The position numbers and the translations under genes are program-made. A stretch of DNA of 45,604 bases from Methanobacteriota archaeon (GTDB taxonomy: Archaea; Thermoplasmatota; Thermoplasmata; UBA10834): positions 58,370-103,973 of the forward strand of contig DYTN01000005.1 in assembly GCA_020725925.1 (NCBI GenBank), read 5' to 3'. The notes under the pieces were generated by a model. The model was not told the DNA's origin. It made no database searches and saw nothing but the letters and a program-made list of their open reading frames with translations. Below, piece after piece: positions 24,051-30,661 of the stretch. The first letter of the stretch is position 1. Every line of letters begins with the position of its first letter.

Positions 24051-24876
24051 CGGCGGCGAACACCCTCCTGAAGACTGTGACCGTCGCCTCGCGGTAGATC
24101 CAGAAGGCCACCAGCATCCAGTATCCGATGTACCCGAGGACCTCGACGAGCGACGGGTCGCCGTTGTAGCCGAGCAGGGCGGTGAGGAGTCTTCCGCCGT
24201 CGCTGTGGTCATCTATCAGCCAGTTGACGTCCCAGACATGCTCGACGACCGGAGGGATGAAGCCAGCCTCCTCGAACTCGTGGATGCCATGTGCGACAAG
24301 GCCTGCGGCGAACAGTATGAGGAGGACGCCCGTCACGTTGAAGAAGGACTTGAGGTTGAGCCTGACGGAGTACTTCATCATCGCGATCGCCACGAGCGCG
24401 GCGAGCCCCAAGCCAAGGGCGCCGCCGACCAGTATCTGGACCCCGGTGGAGCTGAAGGATGCGGACCCGAGGAACAGCACGGTCTCCACCCCCTCACGGA
24501 ATATGCTCACGAACGCCAGCGTCGCGAGCCCGTAAGTCTCCTTCCTCGACAGGGCCATCTGGACCTTGCTCTTCAGGCCCTCGGAGTACGCCCTGCTGTT
24601 GTTCCTCATCCAGAGGATCATCGTGGTGAGTATCGCGGCGGCCAGGAACATTGTAGCGCCTTCGAAGGCCTCTTCTAGGGTCCCTTCGAACTCCACTGCG
24701 AGGGCCACGAACAACACCGCCACTCCAATGCTCGCAATGATCCCAAGGGCGATGCCCGCATAGACCGGCCTCATGAGGCTCTCTGCCCCGACCTTCTTCA
24801 GATATCCCAGAATGATTCCGACGATCAGGGCGGCCTCTATGCCCTCCCTCAGTGCGATCAGGAAGCTCGGTATCAG
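24037..24876 (-). CDS. FTR1-family iron permease with a non-canonical start codon
   Basis: 279 residues, seven predicted membrane helices. The two family motifs are R-E-G-x-E: REGIE near residue 10 (helix 1) and FREGVE near residue 130. They bind iron and move it across the membrane. The first motif is only included if translation begins at CTG 24876 (or ATA 24873). No ATG, GTG or TTG exists between the in-frame stop at 24916-24918 and the motif; the first ATG, at 24774, would cut off helix 1. AAGGTGATC, a near-perfect Shine-Dalgarno, ends two bases before the CTG, and the E. coli family member EfeU also starts a few residues before REGLE. An 18-bp palindrome sits in the promoter, and a cupredoxin gene lies upstream on the same strand. 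Confidence 0.87.
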   Translation of the reverse strand: MIPSFLIALREGIEAALIVGIILGYLKKVGAESLMRPVYAGIALGIIASIGVAVLFVALAVEFEGTLEEAFEGATMFLAAAILTTMILWMRNNSRAYSEGLKSKVQMALSRKETYGLATLAFVSIFREGVETVLFLGSASFSSTGVQILVGGALGLGLAALVAIAMMKYSVRLNLKSFFNVTGVLLILFAAGLVAHGIHEFEEAGFIPPVVEHVWDVNWLIDDHSDGGRLLTALLGYNGDPSLVEVLGYIGYWMLVAFWIYREATVTVFRRVFAAVRPG

Positions 24877-24903
24877 ACGATCACCTTCCTGAGACGCCCT
24901 ATG

Positions 24904-24921
24904 ATTTAGGTATACCTAAAT
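24904..24921. promoter_or_regulatory. Perfect 18-bp palindrome, probable DtxR/IdeR-type metal-regulator operator
   Basis: ATTTAGGTATACCTAAAT is a perfect palindrome 28-45 bases before the FTR1 start, where the TATA box should be. The half-site TTAGG...CCTAA matches the core of known DtxR/IdeR operators. Binding of an iron-loaded repressor would block the promoter. The regulator gene is not in the window; the assignment is inference from the motif plus the iron-transport gene. Confidence 0.6.
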
Positions 24922-24972
24922 TTCGCGCCTAACAGTGGTTAAGCCGGGGCTCTTATAGGAAGGGCCGAGTTG

Positions 24973-25440
24973 TCAGGTCCCCGACCGTCTCCGGACCGCT
25001 ACCAGCCCCGCGAATATCGCGATAATCCCGGCGGCCACAAGCGCGAGGCTGGGGAACTCCGGGATCACATTCAGGACCCTGACAACCCCGACCATGCTCG
25101 GGTGCGGGCGGCAATGGTAGCTGTAGTCGCCAACGACGTTGAACACGCGGCTGACCGTGCCCCCGCCGGGCAGGGTGAGCTCGGTCCATGAGCCGTTGTC
25201 GCTGGTGATCGTGTGGGTGAGGCTGGAGTCGAGGTTGTGCCAGGTGACGGTGTCTCCCACCGCGACCGTTATGTCGGAGGGGACGAAGCCTGCGGAGTAC
25301 GAGGCATTGATGTCATGGTTCGCGGCACTGGCGCTTGGCAGGAAGGGAGTGATGAGGGCGGCTACCATCGTGAAGGCTAGTGCTGTGATCACCATCATCG
25401 AGCCAAGCACAGTCCGCAGTTCCCCTCTCTCCCTGTTCAT
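24973..25440 (-). CDS. Secreted type 1 copper protein (cupredoxin) with a PEF-CTERM anchor
   Basis: 155 residues. A signal peptide covers about 1-40. The plastocyanin-like domain has the complete type 1 copper ligand set: His76 (LTHTITS), then Cys110, His113 and Met116 in YHCRPHPSM. It ends with IPEFPS (Pro127-Glu-Phe), a hydrophobic helix and a short Arg tail, the archaeal PEF-CTERM signal that archaeosortase cuts to attach proteins to the surface. It is thus probably an exported, processed electron carrier. The ATG at 25440 follows GAGGGAAGAGG; a TATA-like GTTAATAGC (about 25493-25501) lies upstream. FTR1 is the next gene on the strand, so a role in extracellular iron oxidation or uptake is a reasonable guess. 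Confidence 0.88.
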   Translation of the reverse strand: MNRERGELRTVLGSMMVITALAFTMVAALITPFLPSASAANHDINASYSAGFVPSDITVAVGDTVTWHNLDSSLTHTITSDNGSWTELTLPGGGTVSRVFNVVGDYSYHCRPHPSMVGVVRVLNVIPEFPSLALVAAGIIAIFAGLVAVRRRSGT

Positions 25441-25586
25441 CCTCTTCCCTCTTCGCAAGTCCAAAGCTTGCCAATCCATCGCACGGCCGCTCAGGCTATT
25501 AACGGTACTGCCTCACCTGTAGGGCTGAGATGATGGCATAGGTTCATCTTCAATGCCGAGATACCCACCCTGACCGAGGTGTCTGG

Positions 25587-26526
25587 ATGAAGGTCTCCAA
25601 GAGCGCCGCGTATGCCATGATGGCACTCGCGGCAATCATGTGGGCGACCTCGGGCACATTCACGGAACTGGCCCTTGGCACAGGCGCAGGCGTGTTCCAG
25701 ATAACCGTGTTCGCGAGTGTGTTCACGGCGTTCATCCTTCTGCCTCTGATCATCGTCTTCGACCCGAAGTCGCTCTGGATCAAGTCCAAGGACTTCCTCC
25801 CAATGCTCGCGTTTAGCATCATCACCGGCACATTCTTCTCCATCGCCTGGTACATGTGCGTGGAGCTGACCGGCGTCGCGACCGCGGTCATACTCCTGTA
25901 CGCCTACCCGAGCATCGTGACCATAGCATCGATCTTCCTGCTGGCGGAAAGGCTGACGCCGCAGAAGGCGGCCGCGCTCCCGCTCACATTCCTGGGATGC
26001 GTGCTCGTGGCCGGCGCAAGGGAATTCGAGGAGGGGTTCTCCTTCGACGTGGTGGGCATAGCGCTGGGCATCTACACCGCCCTGGCCGCGGCGGTCTACT
26101 ACCTCTGGGGGAAGAAGTTCCTGGACAGATACTCGGCGAACACCGTCATCCTCTACATGACCGTGCTCTCCATCCCCGGCATGATCCTGATAGCGAATCC
26201 CTTCACGCTGATGGACACAGCCGTCCTCGTCGACGGCTGGCTCTTCATCCTCGCCATCGGCCTATTCCCGGGGGCCATAGGCTTCGTCGTGTCCATGGTG
26301 GCCCTGAGGCACATCGAGGCGAGCAGGGCGAGCATCGTCGCGAGCATCGAGCCCGTGGCCGCCGTCATGATCGCCTTCGTCGTCCTCTCAGACACGCTCG
26401 CCCCGCTCCAGGTCGTCGGCGTCGTCCTGGTGTTCGTGGGGGGTCCTGCTCCTCAGGATCGTGAGGAAGGGCGAGAAGCAGGCAGCGCCAGAGGAGAAGC
26501 CGGAGGCGCTCGTCCTGGAGCGATAG
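25587..26526 (+). CDS. EamA/DMT-family transporter, frame disrupted near the 3' end
   Basis: About 312 residues if corrected: ten predicted membrane helices in two EamA repeats (about 7-135 and 152-285), as in drug/metabolite exporters. The frame is good up to the last helix (LQVVGVVLVFVG). A run of six G (26438-26443) then shifts it: as given, the sequence turns into a Gly/Arg/Glu-rich tail ending at 26564. Removing one G restores a normal EamA ending (VFVGVLLLRIVRKGEK) and a TAG at 26524-26526. So there is either a one-base error in the assembly or a real frameshift in the last 30 codons. The substrate is unknown. Confidence 0.82.
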
Positions 26527-26568
26527 ACGGCCAAGGCAAACGGCTTATAGCCACCAAGGCATGACAGG

Positions 26569-27327
26569 ATGAGCATGATAATCGCCCGCGTTCCAAGTGG
26601 CATACCTGGCCTGGACGCTCTCATCCAGGGCGGCATACCGACCAACTCCACCCTCGCGCTCAGGGCGGAGCCCTCTAACCCCACGGAGTATTTTCAGCAG
26701 CAGTTCGTGGCCGAGGGATTGAAGCACGGCTTCCCTGCGGTCTACTGCTGCCTCTCGAGGCCCGCCGCGACGGTCATCAAGAGCTTCAGGCACCAAGGGG
26801 TGGACGTGATCGAGCAGATGGCCAACGACCAGCTCGTGTTCCTGGACTGCTACTCGATGCACAAGCGCACGTCGACGATGGGCGTCGAACAGGCGGTCCA
26901 GAAGAAGGTCATCTCGGTGACCGAAGTGGACGACGAGAAGCTCCTCCAGGACGGGCTCGCGACGGCCGTCGAGAGGATACCTAACCTGAAGGGGCTGAGG
27001 GCGGTGTGCGAGAGCGTCCCGGGAACGCTGACGGGGAGGACCGCGGTCGAGATAATGCGTTGGGGCAGGAAGGCCTTCGGGGACCTGAGGGCGTTCGAGA
27101 CGCTCACGCTGCACACGTTCCCGCTGGGCGTGCGCGAGGAGCTGTTCAACCTCATGGCGCACGACTTCGACGGCATAATCGAGATCAGAGCGGACAGGGC
27201 CGCCGACAGGCTGAGGTACTACCTGAACATACAGAAGCTCAGGATGACGGACGTCCAGCACAGGATGTACGAACTCGCGACGGAGAACTCAATCCTGTCG
27301 ATCAAGACTATCCAGAAGATTGTGTGA
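26569..27327 (+). CDS. KaiC-like RecA-fold protein lacking the Walker A motif
   Basis: 252 residues. The start (PSGIPGLDALIQGGIPTNS) is the standard opening of archaeal KaiC/RadA-like ATPase domains. Where the P-loop (GxxGxGKT/S) should be, the sequence is RAEPSNPTEYF, with no Gly-Lys-Thr/Ser; the Walker B-like strand (AVCES) also has Glu where Asp is usual. It is therefore probably not an ATPase but a pseudo-enzyme with a regulatory or scaffold role. Related archaeal proteins often pair with signalling partners; none is adjacent. It begins 43 bases after the corrected end of the transporter gene. Confidence 0.75.
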   Translation: MSMIIARVPSGIPGLDALIQGGIPTNSTLALRAEPSNPTEYFQQQFVAEGLKHGFPAVYCCLSRPAATVIKSFRHQGVDVIEQMANDQLVFLDCYSMHKRTSTMGVEQAVQKKVISVTEVDDEKLLQDGLATAVERIPNLKGLRAVCESVPGTLTGRTAVEIMRWGRKAFGDLRAFETLTLHTFPLGVREELFNLMAHDFDGIIEIRADRAADRLRYYLNIQKLRMTDVQHRMYELATENSILSIKTIQKIV

Positions 27328-27331
27328 GCGC

Positions 27332-27691
27332 TCAGTCCTTCAGCCAGTGACTGACCAGGTCCTCGCATTCCGCCATGGATATGGGCACGAGGTCGTCGTT
27401 GACGTACTTGCCCAGCTTGACAGAGTAGCTGAGCAGGTTGCTGCCCCGAGAGACCCGGAACATCATGTCGTCCTTGACCTGCTTGCAGTGCACCTTCAGG
27501 TTCGCCCCGTTGCGGAGTTCATACTCGGCCTCGTAGTGCCCGTCCACGCCGTTGAGGCGCTGGGAGTCTATGAGGAACTTGATCGAGATGGGCCTCGCCC
27601 CGAACTTCTGCACCAGCACCTGGTTCAGAACGATGACGAAAGCGCATCCGCGGTCTATAGGCAGGCCGGCCTCGGGCGCCCTTACCTCCAT
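27332..27691 (-). CDS. Conserved-looking hypothetical protein
   Basis: 119 residues, soluble, with alternating strands and no signal peptide, cysteine cluster or catalytic motif that I recognise. The codon bias matches its neighbours and the opposite strand offers no better gene. A TATA-like GCTTTAAGG (27732-27740) lies about 40 bases before the ATG. It converges on the KaiC-like gene with a 4-base gap. No function can be proposed. Confidence 0.6.
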   Translation of the reverse strand: MEVRAPEAGLPIDRGCAFVIVLNQVLVQKFGARPISIKFLIDSQRLNGVDGHYEAEYELRNGANLKVHCKQVKDDMMFRVSRGSNLLSYSVKLGKYVNDDLVPISMAECEDLVSHWLKD

Positions 27692-27772
27692 GAGACGACC
27701 TCTGAGCAGCGCTGGCTATGTTTGACGCCTGCCTTAAAGCTTTCCTGGCCGGCCATCGGGCCTGAGACCGCG

Positions 27773-28288
27773 TCATCCAAAGAGCTTTATGCCGAGTATC
27801 TCGAAGATGGCGAATATGAGGAACGCCCTGTTGATGCCCGCGAGGAGGTTCGCGAGCGCGAAGTCCCTGAGGGACATGAGCGTCCCCTCCTGGTTGAATA
27901 TGGAGAACAGGTAGAGCGGGATGGTGTCGATCATGCCCGGGATGGACATGATGATGTACATCGCGAATATGCCGAACCTGCGGACGAACGCCTCGCTCTT
28001 GACCAGGAGCCAGTTGAACCAGCCCCACCTGGAGAACCTCTTGACAACGTGCTCGACCTTGGCGCCTATGAGGAAGACCGCAACGGCGCCCGTACCCTTG
28101 CCGAGCCCCATCACCAGCGCCTTGACGGGAAAGAACAGCCCCGGGTTCCAGATGAGCGCTATCTCGATGGGGATGGGAAGGATGATCGCCGCCGCGATGC
28201 AGAACAGGAACAGTATGAAGAGGTACGTGGCGGGGTCGGCCTGGTTGGCCATGAGGTAGTCCATGAGCTGATCGAGTATGTTCGCCAT
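27773..28288 (-). CDS. VTT/DedA-like membrane protein
   Basis: 171 residues with about five membrane segments. The segment with ILPIPIEIALIWNPGLF followed by GLGKGTGAVAVFLIGAKV resembles the VTT (SNARE-associated/DedA/TVP38) domain, whose members are lipid scramblases or transporters, including polyprenyl-phosphate recyclers. The identity is tentative. The ATG at 28288 was preferred to 28339 because the first membrane helix follows at a normal distance and the extra residues are atypical. It is followed on the same strand, after 81 bases, by the hypothetical gene at 27691. Confidence 0.65.
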   Translation of the reverse strand: MANILDQLMDYLMANQADPATYLFILFLFCIAAAIILPIPIEIALIWNPGLFFPVKALVMGLGKGTGAVAVFLIGAKVEHVVKRFSRWGWFNWLLVKSEAFVRRFGIFAMYIIMSIPGMIDTIPLYLFSIFNQEGTLMSLRDFALANLLAGINRAFLIFAIFEILGIKLFG

Positions 28289-28397
28289 CCGGGGCGGAGA
28301 AGCGCATGAGCTTACTTCTAGCTTGCTACGGAAGGCCACGACGCGCGCGCGGGAGAAGTGGCAAAATCGGGCCGAGCCAGAAAATTAGAAGACGATA

Positions 28398-28424
28398 CGA
28401 ATAAATACCAAAGGCTTATATTCG
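28398..28424. promoter_or_regulatory. TATA box flanked by an inverted repeat before the gene at 28456
   Basis: CGAATA (28398-28403) and TATTCG (28419-28424) form an inverted repeat that encloses one AT-rich element and overlaps the TATA box CTTATATT (28415-28422). The TATA is about 37 bases before the ATG at 28456, giving a very short leader. The symmetry could be a repressor site; that is inference. Confidence 0.45.
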
Positions 28425-28455
28425 TGTAATCTCATCACCTGCTCTGGGATGTACA

Positions 28456-29061
28456 ATGGCTAAGCCCGAAGGGAAGGCAGACGATTGGTTCGCCCAGCTT
28501 GACGAAGAGCTGGAGAAGAAGACCGTGCAGATCACTGACAACTTCGTCGAGCAGACCCAGCAGAAGGGGCTGATAAACAGGGCGCTGATCGAGGACTTCT
28601 TCCGTATCTGGATCAGGTTCAACAAGATCAACGTGCACTTCACAATGGTCCCCGAGGCCTCAGCCTTCGCGACCTTCGTCGTCTATCCAGAGCAGTGGTC
28701 CATGAAGCCGGACGTGGACTTCTCGGTCGTGGACAACGCGTCCCTGACGGACCGGACCCAGACCCGCGTCGGAGACTCCGTCAAGGCGTGGTACTACAGC
28801 GTCGACAGCCAGACGCACTTCAGGATGGTGTTCGAGTTCTGCGAGGGCGAGCACTACTACAAGTACGCAGGCTGGAAGAGGATATTCAGCCAGTATGTCC
28901 TGCTGGACGTGCCGGTGACCAAGTTCGAGGAGAAGAAGTACCACGAGATGCTCGCGGACGTCGTCAAGAACTGGTACGAGTCCCACCTGAGACGCGACAG
29001 GGAGGTCATCCTCAAGCACATCAGGGAGAAGTACGAGAAGGGCGAGACCTTCACTCAGTAG
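28456..29061 (+). CDS. Soluble hypothetical protein, 201 residues
   Basis: No family recognised. It is a cytosolic alpha/beta protein with a helical N-terminus (about 10-55), a central region rich in aromatic residues (VHFTMVP, FATFVVYPEQW, YYSVDSQTHFRMVFEFCEGEHYYKYAGWKR) and a charged C-terminal helix ending in Lys/Glu. There are no cysteine pairs or nucleotide motifs. It has a good archaeal promoter and normal codon use, so it is a real gene. It stands just before the Wood-Ljungdahl genes, but nothing ties it to them. Confidence 0.7.
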   Translation: MAKPEGKADDWFAQLDEELEKKTVQITDNFVEQTQQKGLINRALIEDFFRIWIRFNKINVHFTMVPEASAFATFVVYPEQWSMKPDVDFSVVDNASLTDRTQTRVGDSVKAWYYSVDSQTHFRMVFEFCEGEHYYKYAGWKRIFSQYVLLDVPVTKFEEKKYHEMLADVVKNWYESHLRRDREVILKHIREKYEKGETFTQ

Positions 29062-29116
29062 CCGCCAGCTTCTCCTCCGTTCTACACAACGCAGTGGGCA
29101 TGAGCCTAGGCGCCGT

Positions 29117-29734
29117 TCATACGCGGGCGAGCTTCAGGAAGCGCCTGCATAGGGTCCCGCCCATCACAGAGATGTCCTCAGTAGGCAGTATCTTCCCCGC
29201 GTTCGCGTCGAAGAGGATATTGGCGGCCGGGGGAACTTCCTCGTCCCCGAGCCAGAGTATCACGACGACCGGCATCCTCGGGAAGAAGTGCACCTTGAAC
29301 CCTACCGAGCCTATCTCGACCGGCTCCGCCCTAACGGCCTCTCCGATCCGCCTCAGCAGGTCGGGCTTGTCCCCGAACTCCTTCACCATGACGTCTATCG
29401 TCCTCGCCTTGAAGGCTGGGTAGTAGATCGCGCCCCCATCGAACTCCCTGAAGGTCACGAGCCTGTTCGCGAGCTGCGCCTTCCCAGCGCCCTCGAGGTA
29501 GTGGAGTATCAGCGTCTGGAGGTACTGGGTCACCTCGGACTCACCCGGCCCCGAATACTTCATCGTCTTCGATTCGAAGTCTATGACGCAGTCCTTGTCT
29601 ATCACCCGCAGCACAAGCTGCTTGGGTCCCTTGAGCCGGAGGCCCAGTGTCTCGGATAGCCTCTTCGGATTGAGGAATGCAGCCCTCTCCCAGGCCTTCT
29701 CCAACGCCTCCAGACCGCTCGGCTTGCCCTTCAT
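29117..29734 (-). CDS. DUF3786-type protein beside acsE
   Basis: 205 residues, resembling DUF3786, a family of unknown function often found in anaerobes near corrinoid and Wood-Ljungdahl genes (from memory). The N-terminal helix has LEKAWERAAFLNP; a later block (DGGAIYYPAFK and VVVILWLGDEEVPPAANILFDANA) is the most family-like. The last residues hold one Cys (GTLCRRF). The gene follows acsE with a 13-base gap, so the two are an operon. A GTG at 29743 is the alternative start; GGGTG before the ATG at 29734 favours the latter. It may help corrinoid protein maturation or methyl transfer (inference). Confidence 0.72.
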   Translation of the reverse strand: MKGKPSGLEALEKAWERAAFLNPKRLSETLGLRLKGPKQLVLRVIDKDCVIDFESKTMKYSGPGESEVTQYLQTLILHYLEGAGKAQLANRLVTFREFDGGAIYYPAFKARTIDVMVKEFGDKPDLLRRIGEAVRAEPVEIGSVGFKVHFFPRMPVVVILWLGDEEVPPAANILFDANAGKILPTEDISVMGGTLCRRFLKLARV

Positions 29735-29747
29735 GCCAAGCACCCGG

Positions 29748-30599
29748 TCATGCCCTCAGGAACGAGGACGCGTAGAGCTTCTGGTTCAGGAGCACCTCTG
29801 CCGCCTTTACTACCTTCATTAGCTCGACATCGTTCGGATCCACAATGGCAGCATCGAGCCCTCTACCCAGGAGCATCGCCAGATAGGTCCTGTTCAGCAG
29901 GCTCCGCTCCTCCGCCCCGCTCGAGACGTTGCTCAGGCCCACGATGGTTTTCGGGGGCGGCGTGTTGAGCGTTCTGAAGGATGTAATCGCATCGCAGAGC
30001 GCAGGGCACTGAGCCTGCGCGGCGGAGATTGGCAGCACGACAGGGTCGAGGTACATCTTCTCCGGCTGGACGCCCTTGTCCATGGCCGTCGCGAGCAGGA
30101 GCATGGCTATCTCGGTCCTTCCCTCCACGGAGTTCGGGATGCCCTTCTCGTTGATGGTCAGGCAGACGATCTCCGCGTTGTGCTCGGCAGCCAGAGGGAA
30201 GAACTTCTCCATCCGCTTCTGCTCCGCCGTCGTCGAGTTGATCATGGGCTCCTTCTTGCACGCCGACAGGCCAGCCTGCTGGACCTTCAGGCTCGGGGTG
30301 TCGATGCAGAGGCGCGCATCGACCGCGTCCTGGACGGTCTTCACCAACCAGGTCATCGCCTCGGCGGCGTCGTCCCTGCCAGGACCAGTGTTGATGTCGA
30401 GCAGGTGCGCCCCTCCGCTCACCTGCTCACGCGCTAGGTCCTGTACGAATTTCACATCCTTGGCATCGATGGCCTTCGCAACTTGCGGGAACTGCCCGTT
30501 GATACGCTCTCCTACGACGATCAGGTCGTACCCCCCTGGATTTGAGGTAGTACTCCATTCATCGGATATCAATTGTTCGTCCGTGCATCGGCTTGGCAT
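29748..30599 (-). CDS. acsE: Methyltetrahydrofolate:corrinoid iron-sulfur protein methyltransferase
   Basis: AcsE moves the methyl group of methyl-H4F to the cobalt of AcsCD. It is a TIM-barrel pterin-binding protein: VVGERING opens the core, DINTGPG and LCIDTPS carry the pterin-binding Asp (Asp75 in Moorella), and GLSNVSS the Asn (Asn199 in Moorella) that helps activate N5. The match to the Moorella enzyme runs to the C-terminus (AEVLLNQKLYASSF). The start is uncertain. ATG 30599, about 25 bases from TATTAAC (30621-30630 region), adds some 25 residues not in the family. A CTG at 30524 behind AGGGGGGT would begin exactly where AcsE normally begins. Archaeal Cdh systems have no separate methyltransferase of this type, so its presence marks a bacterial-style pathway. 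Confidence 0.92.
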   Translation of the reverse strand: MPSRCTDEQLISDEWSTTSNPGGYDLIVVGERINGQFPQVAKAIDAKDVKFVQDLAREQVSGGAHLLDINTGPGRDDAAEAMTWLVKTVQDAVDARLCIDTPSLKVQQAGLSACKKEPMINSTTAEQKRMEKFFPLAAEHNAEIVCLTINEKGIPNSVEGRTEIAMLLLATAMDKGVQPEKMYLDPVVLPISAAQAQCPALCDAITSFRTLNTPPPKTIVGLSNVSSGAEERSLLNRTYLAMLLGRGLDAAIVDPNDVELMKVVKAAEVLLNQKLYASSFLRA

Positions 30600-30620
30600 G
30601 GCCGACTGGTCTTGCGAACA

Positions 30621-30630
30621 GTTAATACAG
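30621..30630. promoter_or_regulatory. TATA element between acsE and acsV
   Basis: GTTAATACAG on the plus strand (CTGTATTAAC on the minus) lies about 25 bases before ATG 30599 of acsE and about 35 bases before ATG 30662 of acsV. It may serve both divergent operons. No other AT-rich element is seen in the short intergenic gap. Confidence 0.45.
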
Positions 30631-30661
30631 ATGCACTGCGTTGCGTCGAAACTGGCTCTGG

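Noticed and set aside
27320..28309. Plus-strand frame of 329 codons across the hypothetical and VTT genes
   Set aside because: It covers two minus-strand genes and the promoter between them; the predicted product has no hydrophobic or catalytic pattern.
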